A stretch of DNA of 64,000 nucleotides, taken from positions 1-64,000 of the forward strand of contig CAYPXY010000004.1 of the NCBI GenBank assembly GCA_964414815.1, read 5' to 3'. A model generated the notes under the pieces. It saw only the letters and a program-made list of their open reading frames with translations, was not told the origin of the DNA and searched no databases. Of the stretch, positions 27,013 through 36,326 are shown in pieces. The position numbers and the translations under genes were made by a program. Each line of letters opens with the position of its first letter. Position 1 is the stretch's first letter. This stretch comes from Mariniblastus sp964414815. GTDB lineage: Bacteria; Planctomycetota; Planctomycetia; Pirellulales; Pirellulaceae.

Positions 27013-27040
27013 CTCATTCCTCATTCCTCATTCCCTTCCC
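27013..27040 (+). repeat. Heptanucleotide repeat at the purB start
   Basis: Three perfect tandem copies of CTCATTC (27013-27033) and a variant CCTTCCC (27034-27040) run straight into the purB ATG at 27041. This takes the place of a Shine-Dalgarno sequence. Similar seven-base periodicity is seen at 41209 and 61474. Confidence 0.85.
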
Positions 27041-28459
27041 ATGATACCCAATATTTTGGCTCAACGTTACGCATCCCGTGAAATGCAGGCAATCTGGTCT
27101 GCGGAGGGGCGAATTATCCTGGAACGCGAATTCTGGATCGCTGTCGTCAAGGCACAGCGCGATCTGGGGTTGAACATTCCCGTTGAAGCCATTGAGGCTT
27201 ACGAATCGACGAAGAATCAGGTCAATCTGGCCTCCATCGATCGCCGTGAACGTGTGACTCGTCACGATGTGAAAGCCCGTATTGACGAATTCTGCGAACG
27301 GGCTGGACATGAGCAAATTCACAAAGGGATGACCTCTCGTGACCTGACCGAGAATGTGGAGCAGCTTCAGGTCTTTCGATCCCTTGAGTTGATTCGTGAC
27401 CGCACCGTGGCGGCGTTGGCGATGCTGGCCCGTCGGGCGAGTCAGTGGAAGGATCTGCTGATCACCGCTCGGACCCACAATGTTGCCGCCCAGCCGACGA
27501 CGTTTGGGAAACGGATGGCCATGTTTGGCGAAGAGCTGTTGCTTGCGTTTCAGGCCATCGAGTACTTGATCGCTGGATATCCTGTACGCGGTTTGAAGGG
27601 GGCCGTCGGAACACAGCTCGACCAACTTTCGTTGTTCGGGGGCGATGTTTCGAAAGTCGAACAGCTTGAGGCTCGCGTGATGAACCACTTGGGAATCCCA
27701 CAGAAATGGACCAACGTAGGCCAGGTCTACCCGCGAAGCCTTGATTTGCAATTCATCAACAGCCTGTTGCAGCTTGCCAGCGCTCCGTCGTCGTTTGCCA
27801 AAACGCTTCGATTGATGGCGGGACACGAAACGGCAAGTGAAGGCTTTGCTAAGGGCCAAACTGGGTCGAGCGCCATGCCCCACAAGATGAATTCGCGATC
27901 GTGCGAACGCATCAACGGATTTCACACGTTGCTCAAAGGCTACCAGGCAATGGCGGCCAGCTTGTCGGGCGACCAATGGAACGAAGGAGACGTTTCTTGT
28001 TCCGTTGTTCGGCGGGTCATGTTGCCCGATGCCTGCTTTGCTATCGATGGACTGCTCGAGACCTTTTTGACGGTGCTCGATCAAATCGAAGTCTTCGAGC
28101 CGGTGATCGCCCGGGAAAACAATTACTATTTACCATTTCTGATGACCACTACCATCATGATGGCCTCCGTCCAGGCAGGTGTCGGTCGGGAACAGGCTCA
28201 TGAAATCATCAAGGAACACGCCATCGCCGCTGTCTTGGCCCTTCGAACGGGAGCCGAAACTGAGAATCAGTTAATCGAGCGACTGGCCGCCGATTCGCGA
28301 CTGAACCTGTCAGGTCAGCAACTCGACACCATCATCGAGGACGGAAAAAAGCAGATCGGTGCGGCAGGCCAGCAAGTAGACGATTTCGTGACACGGGTTG
28401 AGGAAGTGGTTGCCCATTACCCGAACAAGTCAAAATACAAGCCAGGAGCCATTTTGTAG
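27041..28459 (+). CDS. purB: Adenylosuccinate lyase
   Basis: A 472-residue enzyme of the fumarase/aspartase superfamily that acts twice in purine synthesis, splitting SAICAR and adenylosuccinate. The N terminus (MIPNILAQRYASREMQAIWS), HEQIHKGMTSRDLTENVEQL and the superfamily signature GQTGSSAMPHKMN (near residue 270) are clear. The ATG at 27041 is chosen because the frame upstream runs through repeat sequence. It has no Shine-Dalgarno, being preceded directly by a heptamer array. It converges on fur. Confidence 0.95.
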   Translation: MIPNILAQRYASREMQAIWSAEGRIILEREFWIAVVKAQRDLGLNIPVEAIEAYESTKNQVNLASIDRRERVTRHDVKARIDEFCERAGHEQIHKGMTSRDLTENVEQLQVFRSLELIRDRTVAALAMLARRASQWKDLLITARTHNVAAQPTTFGKRMAMFGEELLLAFQAIEYLIAGYPVRGLKGAVGTQLDQLSLFGGDVSKVEQLEARVMNHLGIPQKWTNVGQVYPRSLDLQFINSLLQLASAPSSFAKTLRLMAGHETASEGFAKGQTGSSAMPHKMNSRSCERINGFHTLLKGYQAMAASLSGDQWNEGDVSCSVVRRVMLPDACFAIDGLLETFLTVLDQIEVFEPVIARENNYYLPFLMTTTIMMASVQAGVGREQAHEIIKEHAIAAVLALRTGAETENQLIERLAADSRLNLSGQQLDTIIEDGKKQIGAAGQQVDDFVTRVEEVVAHYPNKSKYKPGAIL

Positions 28460-28463
28460 CCAT

Positions 28464-28961
28464 CTAAATCCGGTCGACTCGCCGTTTTAGCCTCTTTTGT
28501 ACTTTCTTGCAGTGCTCGCAAATGCCGGTAATAATCAAGCGGTGACTGCGGACGCTGAAATTGAATTTCTGAGCTAGTTCGATGGTCAGCGCGATCAAGG
28601 GTTCGCTTTGGAACTCGATCAACTGCGAACACTTGGTACAGTAAAAATGATCGTGCTGAGGATAGCCGTAATCGTGTTCGTAAACGCTTCGCCCTTCGAG
28701 CTGAAACTTTCTCAGCAAACCAGCATCGACAAATTCTGCCAGCGTGCGGTAGACCGTCGGACGACTGACGTAGCCCGACAGACCTCGTTTGGGAAGCCGT
28801 TCGATCAACTGGTCGGCATCGAAATGTTCATGCTGGGCGAACACCCGCTCAAGCAACCGTTGCCGCTGCTCGGTATTTCTCATGCCGCGGCTTTGCAGGT
28901 AGTCACTGAACCTTTGTTGCGGTGTTAAAGCGACTTCAACCGGTTCAAGTTTTTGATCCAT
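28464..28961 (-). CDS. Fur-family transcriptional regulator
   Basis: A 165-residue metal-dependent repressor of the Fur family. The winged helix spans about 15-95 (SRPTVYRTLAEFVDAGLL). The dimerisation/metal domain has HDH at 103-105, CTKC at 108-111 and CEHC at 148-151, the last two forming the structural zinc site. These features fit Fur itself better than PerR or Zur, but the metal specificity cannot be read from sequence. It ends 5 bases from the end of purB, converging on it. Confidence 0.9.
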   Translation of the reverse strand: MDQKLEPVEVALTPQQRFSDYLQSRGMRNTEQRQRLLERVFAQHEHFDADQLIERLPKRGLSGYVSRPTVYRTLAEFVDAGLLRKFQLEGRSVYEHDYGYPQHDHFYCTKCSQLIEFQSEPLIALTIELAQKFNFSVRSHRLIITGICEHCKKVQKRLKRRVDRI

Positions 28962-29262
28962 GATCCATACGGTGACTTTGGGTGAGAAACGCAATACGCT
29001 GACGGTGTGGCTTGTTGAGATTCGGGTTCTGATTTTCAGGCCAGACGACAGGTTTTCCTTTGAGAAAAGTCAGATACCAGTCTCAATTAGATTCTACAGA
29101 ACGACATGACTGCCTGCAAGCCACCGCCCAACTCTGGGCTGGGGAAAATCTCAACCCGAAGCGTAAGCGAGGGAAGTAACGCGGTCCCTCGCTTACACTT
29201 CGGGTTATGATTCAAATATTATCAACCGTGATAGCAGGGATTTCCACCAGACCAGCCCAACT
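28962..29262. other. Intergenic region with a REP hairpin
   Basis: The 301-base gap between the end of clpB and the start of fur, both leftward. It contains the hairpin repeat at 29153-29206. The fur promoter must lie here, but no clear motif was found. Confidence 0.5.
29153..29206. repeat. REP-type hairpin, copy 3
   Basis: 22-base arms (29153-29174 and 29185-29206) with one mismatch (a G-T pair) and a 10-base loop. The arm core is AACCCGAAGCGTAAGCGAGG. It lies 57 bases downstream of the clpB stop in the clpB direction. Confidence 0.92.
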
Positions 29263-31914
29263 CTATGTCGGGCCGACCTCAAAAAAATAGTCTGTGCCGT
29301 CGAAATCGACCACGATGGTTCGGGCTTCGGATTCGCGACCGATTCGCAATAGCTCGCTGGCCAGCGGGTTGGTGACTCGATTTTGAATCACTCGTTTTAG
29401 TGGACGGGCACCGTATTGCGGATCGTAGCCTTCTTCAGCAATCGCATTGCGTGCCCCAGTGGTGACTTCCAGTTCCCATTCCTGCTGCAGCATTCGTTTC
29501 TGTAACTGAGCAATTTGAAGATCGACGATCTTTCGGATTTGGCCTTGATCGAGTGTCCGGAATACGATCTTCTCGTCAATTCGATTGAGCAGTTCCGGTG
29601 TGAACCGGGCTTTGAGCGCCTGTTCGACCGCATGCTGCATTTCGTCCACCGAGCCTCCTTCTTCGGTGATCCGCTGAATTACCTGGCTGCCAACATTGCT
29701 GGTCATCACAATAATGGTGTTGGTGAAGTCCACCGTATGGCCATGGTTATCGGTCAGCCGCCCGTCGTCCAGAATTTGCAGAAGGATATTGTAAATATCA
29801 TCGTGAGCTTTCTCGATTTCGTCGAGTAACACCACACTGTAGGGACGCCGCCGAACGGCCTCCGTCAGTTTGCCACCTTCGTCGTACCCCACGTAGCCCG
29901 GAGGCGCGCCGATCAGACGACTGACGCTGTGGCGTTCCATGTATTCGCTCATGTCAATCCGAATCATTGCCGAGTCATCGTTGAACATGACTTCGGCCAG
30001 CGCCTTGCAAATTTCAGTTTTTCCCACGCCGGTGGGGCCAAGAAACAAAAACGATCCGATGGGCCGATTCGGGTCCTGCAATCCACTTCGGCTGCGGCGA
30101 ACGGCGTTACTGACGGCGACAATCGCCTCCTCCTGTCCGACCACGCGCTGGTGTAAACGTTCTTCCATCACCAGCAGTTTGGCCCGCTCGGTTTCCATCA
30201 TCCGACTGACAGGAATACCCGTCCAGGCACTGACGACTTCGGCAATTTCCTCCTCAGTGACAAACTCACTGAGCAGTCGCTTGCCGGAAGGCTCTTCTTT
30301 GGATCCGGACTCAGATTTGCGGGCCTCCGTTTCAGCAATCTGCTGCGTCAACCGTTTGAGCGCCGTGTCTAATTCGTACAGTTGGCGATACAAATCTTCG
30401 GCAACGATCTGGCCAGATGACTGTTTCGACTTGATCTCCGCATCGAGCTTCGAAAATTCCAGTTCGACTTTCGCCAACTCCTGCCGCAGGTTTTGAGCAC
30501 CGCTCATACCCAGTTTTTCGGCTTCCCATTGCTCACGGAGATCGGCCAGTTCACGACGACGCTGTTCCATTTCCTCCCGAACCTCCTCCAATCGGGCGCG
30601 AACGCCTTCATCGTTTTCATCCGCCAGTTGCCGCGCAGCAAGCTCCAGTTGGGTCAATCGTCGCTGGACCGTGTCAATCTCTTCTGGCACGCTGTCACGC
30701 TCCATCGCCAATCGTGAAGCCGCTTCATCGACTAGATCGATCGCCTTGTCAGGTAGAAATCGGTCCGTGATGTAGCGGCTCGAAAGCTGGGCCGCTGCCA
30801 CCAGTGCAGAATCCTTGATCTGAATCCCGTGATGGGTTTCATAACGTTGCTTCAGTCCTCGCAGGATCGAAATCGTATCTTCAACCGAGGGCTCATCGAC
30901 ATAGACCGGCTGAAAACGTCGCTCCAGGGCAGCGTCTTTCTCGATGTATTTTCGGTATTCATCGAGCGTTGTCGCTCCGATGCAGTGCAACTCACCGCGA
31001 GCAAGTGCCGGTTTGAGCAAGTTGGCGGCATCGCTTCCTCCTTCGGCCGCTCCCGCTCCAACGACCGTATGCAACTCGTCGATGAATAAAATGATCTCAC
31101 CTTCTGCGGAGGTGACTTCCTTCAGTACCGATTTCAGTCGCTCTTCAAACTCGCCACGAAATTTCGCACCGGCGATCAGTGCCCCCATGTCGAGTGCCAT
31201 CACTTTCTTGTCATGCAGACTTTGCGGAACGTCGTTGTGGACGATTCGCAGCGCCAGCCCTTCAGCGATCGCCGTTTTTCCGACACCGGGCTGACCAATC
31301 AGAACCGGATTATTTTTCGAGCGGCGCGAAAGCACCTGAATCACTCGCCGAATTTCTTCATCGCGCCCGATCACGGGATCCAGTTTGCCCTGGTTGGCCA
31401 GCGCCACGAGATCAATACAGTATTTCTCCAGTGCCTGATATTTCCCTTCAGGATTCTGATCGGTCACGCGAGCAGTGCCACGGACAGATTTCACGGCTTC
31501 GAGCAATCTCGTTTCATCAATCGCATTCAACTCGAACAGTCGTTTGACCTGCGTACTCGATTTGGCAAATGCCAACAGCACGTGTTCGGTCGAAACAAAC
31601 TCGTCCTGCATTTGCTCGGCAATTTTTGCGGCTTCCTCGAGAACCTTTTGCAGATCGCGGGACAAACCTGGCTGGCCGCCGCCCGACATGCTGGGCAGCC
31701 GATCGAGTTCGGAGTTTGCCATCTTTTTCAGTTGCTCAAACGGCGCTCCCGTTTTCTCGATCAGCGGTTTTACAATTCCGTCAGTTTCGCTGAGTAGCGA
31801 AACCAGCAGATGCAGCGGGCTAATTTCGGCCTGGCCTTTCGAACTGGCGAGGCTTTGAGCGTTGACCATCGCTTCCTGGGCTTTGGCCGTCAGTTTTTCA
31901 AATCGGAATGACAT
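29263..31914 (-). CDS. clpB: ATP-dependent disaggregase ClpB
   Basis: An 883-residue Hsp100 chaperone that extracts proteins from aggregates together with DnaK. The N domain begins MSFRFEKLTAKAQEAMVNAQ. The first AAA+ module has GQPGVGKTA, the coiled-coil middle domain is rich in Glu/Arg/Leu around 410-525, and the second module has GPTGVGKTE. There is no ClpP-binding loop requirement to inspect, and the length fits ClpB. The ATG at 31914 is preferred; the frame upstream reads into repeat DNA. DnaK lies upstream, on the other side of a repeat-filled gap. Confidence 0.96.
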   Translation of the reverse strand: MSFRFEKLTAKAQEAMVNAQSLASSKGQAEISPLHLLVSLLSETDGIVKPLIEKTGAPFEQLKKMANSELDRLPSMSGGGQPGLSRDLQKVLEEAAKIAEQMQDEFVSTEHVLLAFAKSSTQVKRLFELNAIDETRLLEAVKSVRGTARVTDQNPEGKYQALEKYCIDLVALANQGKLDPVIGRDEEIRRVIQVLSRRSKNNPVLIGQPGVGKTAIAEGLALRIVHNDVPQSLHDKKVMALDMGALIAGAKFRGEFEERLKSVLKEVTSAEGEIILFIDELHTVVGAGAAEGGSDAANLLKPALARGELHCIGATTLDEYRKYIEKDAALERRFQPVYVDEPSVEDTISILRGLKQRYETHHGIQIKDSALVAAAQLSSRYITDRFLPDKAIDLVDEAASRLAMERDSVPEEIDTVQRRLTQLELAARQLADENDEGVRARLEEVREEMEQRRRELADLREQWEAEKLGMSGAQNLRQELAKVELEFSKLDAEIKSKQSSGQIVAEDLYRQLYELDTALKRLTQQIAETEARKSESGSKEEPSGKRLLSEFVTEEEIAEVVSAWTGIPVSRMMETERAKLLVMEERLHQRVVGQEEAIVAVSNAVRRSRSGLQDPNRPIGSFLFLGPTGVGKTEICKALAEVMFNDDSAMIRIDMSEYMERHSVSRLIGAPPGYVGYDEGGKLTEAVRRRPYSVVLLDEIEKAHDDIYNILLQILDDGRLTDNHGHTVDFTNTIIVMTSNVGSQVIQRITEEGGSVDEMQHAVEQALKARFTPELLNRIDEKIVFRTLDQGQIRKIVDLQIAQLQKRMLQQEWELEVTTGARNAIAEEGYDPQYGARPLKRVIQNRVTNPLASELLRIGRESEARTIVVDFDGTDYFFEVGPT

Positions 31915-31990
31915 GGATGGGTGGATGGGTTTGTCAGGAAAGGAATGGGAATGATTGCCATAGTGCAAATGCGTTGCCAGATTTGGAAAT

Positions 31991-32466
31991 TGTTTAGCCA
32001 CAAGCCGTCGGGAGGGGCTCCAAAAACGTACTGCAATACCGAAATCGCTCCATCAGCAACCCCCAAGGGCGCGTTTTGAAGTTGCGCTATTTTGTAGGCC
32101 GGAACAAGGTCGCGAGAAAAAGAGCCACAAAGCCGCTGTATTTGCCACCGCGACCGCAGTTCCGGCATCGCCACCGGGTTCTTGCCGGAACGGCGCAAAC
32201 GCTCAAAGACCAGCGGAATGGCTTGCTTTATTCGGCGTTTGCTTGTTCCGGCCTACTTGTTTGCGCAACTTAAAAAAGGGCGCGTTGGGTACCGGGCTAC
32301 GGGTGTTTTATTAGGAAGTGGGTTGATGACGGAGGCGACACCCTGCCGTCGCGCCTGCGCCGACCACCTCTCGATCCTTTCGCATCAATCCATTGCGCAA
32401 CGGCTACGCAAGGTTGCTGCAGCCATTCGTAGTCGGCTTCGGCTTGCGGCTAAACAGTTTGCTTGG
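31991..32466 (+). repeat. Inverted-repeat element, copy A (interrupted)
   Basis: The ends form a terminal inverted repeat (TGTTTAGCCACAAGCCG at 31991 against TGTTTAGCCGCAAGCCG read from 32456 leftward, one mismatch). Without the 211-base insertion it is about 255 bp and aligns along its whole length with copy B at 38001-38268 in the opposite orientation. Copy C at 26809 is partial. Confidence 0.85.
32076..32275 (+). mobile_element. 200 bp mini-element with 11 bp target duplication
   Basis: Flanked by an 11-base direct repeat AAGGGCGCGTT (32065-32075 and 32276-32286) that is single in the uninterrupted copy B. Its ends are inverted repeats: AAGTTGCGC and then GTAGGCCGGAACAAG on the left, mirrored by CTTGTTCCGGCCTAC and GCGCAACTT on the right. 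It carries no transposase, so it must be non-autonomous. Confidence 0.85.
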
Positions 32467-32526
32467 CGTAAACGGTTACGAAATTTTCTTGCCCCCATCT
32501 TCCTGCTAATTTCTCAATCCCAAATA

Positions 32527-32553
32527 AAAAGGGCACGTGTTACGTGCCCTTTT
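32527..32553 (-). terminator. Bidirectional-type terminator after dnaK
   Basis: A 12 bp perfect stem (AAAAGGGCACGT / ACGTGCCCTTTT) with a three-base loop. Read from dnaK it is followed by U residues. It lies 28 bases after the dnaK stop. Confidence 0.93.
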
Positions 32554-32581
32554 CAATCAGAAGTTAATTGACTTTTTCAGA

Positions 32582-34510
32582 TCAGTCTTTAACTTCAAAC
32601 TCAGCGTCGATGGCATCATCCTTGCCACTGCCGACGTCGGCAGTTTCAGGTTCCGGAGCTGCGCTCGACGAGCTGCCGGATCCTGTGTTCGCGTTCTCGT
32701 ACATCGCTTTGCTCAGCGCGTGTGAGGCTTGTTCGAGTTCCTTGACCGCAGAACGAATCGCGGCCGAGTCATCGCCTTCGGCGACCGAGCGAACTTTTTT
32801 GATCGCAGCTTCAAGCGGTTCCTTGTCGCTGTCTTTCAGCTTGTCGGCATGTTCGCTGATCATCTTTTCCATCTGGTAGCACATCGTCGACGCTTCGTTG
32901 CGAGCAGTGACCAGTTCGTATTGCTTACGATCTTCCTCCGCATTCATTTCGGCGTCGCGTTTCATCTTGTCGATTTCGTCTTTCGACAATCCGGACGATT
33001 GTTTGATCTCCACCTTGGCTTCCGTTCCGGTACCGAGGTCTTTGGCGGAAACGTTGAGGATCCCATTCTGATCAATATCGAACTTGACTTCGATTTGCGG
33101 AACGCCGCGCGGAGCGGGCGGGATACCGGTCAGATCGAACTTCCCAAGCAAGCGGTTGGCCGAAGCCATTTTTCGTTCGCCCTGGTAGACCTGAATCGTC
33201 ACCGCCGTCTGATTGTCGGCAGCCGTGCTAAATACCTGCTTTTTCTCGGTTGGAATCGTAGTATTGCGTTCAACCAGAGCCGTCATCACACCGCCTTCGG
33301 TTTCGATTCCGAGTGTCAACGGAGTCACATCGAGCAGCAACACATCGCGGCGATCGCCGGCGAGAACAGCGCCCTGAATGGCGGCGCCCACGGCCACCAC
33401 TTCGTCGGGGTTAACTCCCTTGTGAGGGTCTTTGCCGAAAATCGACTTCACCATCGCCTGAACTTTTGGAACACGAGTCGATCCACCGACCAGAACGATT
33501 TCATCGATCTCGCTTGGCGAAAACTTGGCATCTTTGAGTGCCTGCTGGACGGGGCCTTTGCAACGCTCGACCAGCGGATCGATCAGTTCCTCGAATTTCG
33601 CGCGGGTAATGTTGACCTGCAAGTGCTTGGGACCGGAGGCGTCCGCGGTGATGAACGGCAGGTTGATATCGGACGACTGAGCGGAACTCAACTCTTTCTT
33701 GGCCTTCTCGCAAGCTTCCTGCAGACGTTGCAGCGCCATCATGTCGTTCCGCAGGTCGATCCCCTGCGACTTTTTGAATTCTTCAGCGACATAGTTGATC
33801 AGGACTTCGTCAAAGTCATCGCCACCGAGGTGGGTGTCGCCGCTAGTACTGATGACTTCGAAGACCTTCATGCCATCGTCATCGTTGAGCTCGAGAACAG
33901 AAACGTCAAACGTACCACCGCCAAGGTCGAACACGACGATTTTCTGTTCCTTGTTTGCTTTTTCCAGACCATAGGCCATCGCGGCAGCGGTCGGTTCGTT
34001 GATAATCCGGGCGACTTCGAGACCAGCGATTTGACCGGCATCCTTGGTCGCCTGCCGCTGAGCGTCGTTGAAGTAGGCGGGAACGGTGATGACCGCTTTA
34101 TTGACCTTGTGGCCCAGATACGATTCGGCGGCTTCCTTGAGTTTGCGAAGCGTCTTTGCGGAAATTTCCTGCGGGGTGTACTCCTGGTCGCCGATGCCAA
34201 TTTTCACATATTCATCGGCCCCACCGAGTACTTTATACGGAACGAGTTTTTCTTCGCTGGCGACTTCGTTGTGACGGCGCCCCATGAATCGCTTGACCGA
34301 ATAAACCGTACGAGTCGGGTTGGTAACGCGTTGGTTGCGGGCCGGCGAGCCGACAATGGTATCTCCACTGTCGTTGAATGCGATCACGCTCGGCGTCGTC
34401 CGGTCTCCCTCCTGATTGGGGATCACGACCGGTTCGCCACCTTCCATCACGGCAACCACCGAGTTGGTTGTTCCGAGGTCAATACCAATGATTTTCTCGC
34501 CTTGAGCCAT
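32582..34510 (-). CDS. dnaK: Chaperone DnaK (Hsp70)
   Basis: A 642-residue Hsp70 with the ATPase motif IIGIDLGTTNSVVAVMEGG at the start, FDLGGGTFDVSVLEL, the substrate domain, and a Gly/Ser-rich C-terminal tail ending in DAEFEVKD. AAAGGAA precedes the ATG. No CIRCE-type inverted repeat is seen in the 295 bases upstream. dnaJ and grpE are not adjacent. clpB lies downstream in the same orientation but beyond a terminator, so it is transcribed separately. Confidence 0.97.
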   Translation of the reverse strand: MAQGEKIIGIDLGTTNSVVAVMEGGEPVVIPNQEGDRTTPSVIAFNDSGDTIVGSPARNQRVTNPTRTVYSVKRFMGRRHNEVASEEKLVPYKVLGGADEYVKIGIGDQEYTPQEISAKTLRKLKEAAESYLGHKVNKAVITVPAYFNDAQRQATKDAGQIAGLEVARIINEPTAAAMAYGLEKANKEQKIVVFDLGGGTFDVSVLELNDDDGMKVFEVISTSGDTHLGGDDFDEVLINYVAEEFKKSQGIDLRNDMMALQRLQEACEKAKKELSSAQSSDINLPFITADASGPKHLQVNITRAKFEELIDPLVERCKGPVQQALKDAKFSPSEIDEIVLVGGSTRVPKVQAMVKSIFGKDPHKGVNPDEVVAVGAAIQGAVLAGDRRDVLLLDVTPLTLGIETEGGVMTALVERNTTIPTEKKQVFSTAADNQTAVTIQVYQGERKMASANRLLGKFDLTGIPPAPRGVPQIEVKFDIDQNGILNVSAKDLGTGTEAKVEIKQSSGLSKDEIDKMKRDAEMNAEEDRKQYELVTARNEASTMCYQMEKMISEHADKLKDSDKEPLEAAIKKVRSVAEGDDSAAIRSAVKELEQASHALSKAMYENANTGSGSSSSAAPEPETADVGSGKDDAIDAEFEVKD

Positions 34511-34805
34511 TTGCGTTCCTTTGATTTTTCGATTTAAGTTCTCTGATTCAGTTCGATCGTGGGAGAATCAGCCTGCCGTTTGGACAGCAATTTTTGGCCG
34601 AACACGATCTGCTGCCCAGAGAATTGCAAAGGCTGTGCCAGAATTTGATAGCAGAAATACTTGAGATTTTTCAGATTACGAAGCCGCCCAACCGCAAGTG
34701 GGCTGCCAATTTGGCATTGATCCAATATGATTCAGATGGCAGATGCTCGATGAAATCAGTTGACTGTTGCCAAACGACCCAGCCGTAATACTGAAATCTG
34801 AGAAC

Positions 34806-35207
34806 CTAATCGTCCAGGTCTTTTCTTTTAAGCTTTGCCCGTTCCAACAACGATTCTTTGAAGAAGTCGTCCAGAATTTCATCTTGGGGTGGCGTACCGT
34901 AGGCGCCGAGTTCGTTCGGTTCGTAATGAATAATGTATTTGTGTTTGGCAATGGTCAGTTCGACTTTGGGGTCTAGCCGCTTGCGGACGCCAGCCAAAAG
35001 CCGCTTCCCAGCGACTTTGACGCCATTGCTTGAATTGAGGTCGCGCACGAACCAGTAGCCTTCTTCGACCTCCATCAAGCAATGATTGCCGGAAATATTT
35101 CCGAAATCGAGTACAATATCACATCCTTCGCGGCGGCCGATCCGAAGACGCTTTTTGAGAAGTGGAATCGGGTCGCCACCGCCGACAGGTACAAGTTCAC
35201 CGTACAT
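34806..35207 (-). CDS. Small FHA-domain protein
   Basis: A 133-residue protein made almost entirely of one forkhead-associated domain, a phosphothreonine-binding module. The key positions are present: GRR at 24-26, S-x-x-H in ISGNHC, and NSSNG about 15 residues later. The C-terminal 30 residues are charged and helical (EILDDFFKESLLERAKLKRK). It probably works with a Ser/Thr kinase encoded elsewhere. It lies between dnaK and the divergent radical SAM gene, with a 295-base non-coding gap on the dnaK side in which I saw no signal. Confidence 0.88.
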   Translation of the reverse strand: MYGELVPVGGGDPIPLLKKRLRIGRREGCDIVLDFGNISGNHCLMEVEEGYWFVRDLNSSNGVKVAGKRLLAGVRKRLDPKVELTIAKHKYIIHYEPNELGAYGTPPQDEILDDFFKESLLERAKLKRKDLDD

Positions 35208-35324
35208 AGTTGGTTGTTGGTTGATGGTTTAAATAGTTGCTCGATGTTAGCGGTTGGCTTTCTTCGGGAAAACTCCTAACAACGATCAACCAACATCGAT
35301 CCTCTAATTTACTAGACCTACCTG

Positions 35325-36326
35325 ATGTCCGTCAATCAAATAAATCCCTCCGTTCCACCAAATTTGACACCCGCCGAAATGAATTGGCGGGCGGACGGGT
35401 TATCCTATTTTTCCTACCGGTACTACTTAAAACGACGGTACGGCTATCGGGTCCAGCGAGTCAGCATTGACGCCGGTTTTACCTGTCCCAATGTGGACGG
35501 GACGGTGGCACTGGGCGGTTGTGCCTTCTGTGATAATCGCAGCTTCAGCCCGAGTCGCCGCCTGCCACGCACCAACATCCTGGAGCAGATTGACGAAGGG
35601 ATCCGCCGGCTCAAGCTGCGATATGACTGCGACCACTTCATGGCCTACTTTCAGCCCGCGACCAATACGTATGCTCCGGTGGAGGTTCTGCGGCCATTGT
35701 ATGAGTCAGCGCTGTCGCATCCCCAGGTGGTCGCTCTGGCAATTGGCACTCGGCAAGACTGCGTCCCGGACGATGTCCTGGATTTGCTCGAAGAAATCGC
35801 TGGACGAACCCATTTAACGGTGGAATACGGACTGCAAACCATTCACGACAAATCGCTTCAGTGGATGAATCGCGGTCATGATCATGATTCCTTCGTGGAT
35901 GCGATGGAGCGGAGTGTCGGGCGTGGATTTGAAATTTGCGGCCACATCATGTTGGGGCTCCCAGGCGAAACGCATGACGACATGATGGCCACAGCGCGCG
36001 AAGTCGCCCGATCGGGGCTGGACTCGGTGAAGATTCACAATCTGTACGCCGTCGAGCATACTCCGCTGGCGGATCAGGTTCGGAGGGGTGAAGTCCGTTT
36101 AATGGAGTTCGAGGAATACATTACCACGTTGGTCGATTTTCTGGAGCTGCTTCCGCCGACGATGATCATCGAGCGGATCAGCGGTGAAGCACCCGATGAT
36201 TATTTTATTGGTCCAAAATGGTGTCAGGACAAACCTCGGATCCTGATCGAATTGAATGAAGAGTTTCAGCGACGAGGCTCCTATCAAGGCAAACGGTGGA
36301 AGACGGATGATGCCAATCTACCTTGA
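35325..36326 (+). CDS. Radical SAM protein of the TIGR01212/YhcC family
   Basis: A 333-residue radical SAM enzyme. The iron-sulfur ligands are Cys54, Cys66 and Cys69 (CPNVDGTVALGGCAFC), the family-specific spacing of the TIGR01212 group. The rest follows the TIM-barrel pattern (VALAIGTRQDCVPDDVLDLL, VEYGLQTIHDKSL, GHIMLGLPGETHDDMM). The substrate is unknown in general for this family. It overlaps the cysteine desulfurase gene by 20 bases, so the pair is co-translated; co-location with Fe-S assembly genes is sensible for an Fe-S enzyme. Confidence 0.9.
   Translation: MSVNQINPSVPPNLTPAEMNWRADGLSYFSYRYYLKRRYGYRVQRVSIDAGFTCPNVDGTVALGGCAFCDNRSFSPSRRLPRTNILEQIDEGIRRLKLRYDCDHFMAYFQPATNTYAPVEVLRPLYESALSHPQVVALAIGTRQDCVPDDVLDLLEEIAGRTHLTVEYGLQTIHDKSLQWMNRGHDHDSFVDAMERSVGRGFEICGHIMLGLPGETHDDMMATAREVARSGLDSVKIHNLYAVEHTPLADQVRRGEVRLMEFEEYITTLVDFLELLPPTMIIERISGEAPDDYFIGPKWCQDKPRILIELNEEFQRRGSYQGKRWKTDDANLP

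Larger units (their letters stand above)
26556..27040. other. Intergenic region before purB
   Basis: This 485-base gap between the divergent secreted-protein gene and purB contains a partial copy of the 255 bp repeat (26809-26900), two identical-core palindromes (26939 and 26969) and a heptamer array abutting the purB start codon. The remaining sequence shows nothing I can name. Confidence 0.6.
31915..32581. other. Repeat-filled region between dnaK and clpB
   Basis: A 667-base gap holding element copy A (31991-32466), the nested 200 bp mini-element (32076-32275) and the dnaK terminator. The clpB promoter must lie in the left part or within the repeat itself. Frames such as 32182-32571 are repeat sequence and not credible genes. 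Confidence 0.7.

Noticed and set aside
27014..28084. 356-codon open frame on the minus strand
   Set aside because: It is opposite purB, which has all family motifs.
32182..32571. 129-codon frame within the repeat region
   Set aside because: It is made of the mini-element and repeat copy A; the frame is not kept in copy B.
32729..34537. 602-codon open frame on the plus strand
   Set aside because: It lies exactly opposite dnaK and results from codon bias; the dnaK product is unambiguous.
34511..34805. CIRCE-type heat-shock operator before dnaK
   Set aside because: No TTAGCACTC/GAGTGCTAA inverted repeat is present in the upstream region.
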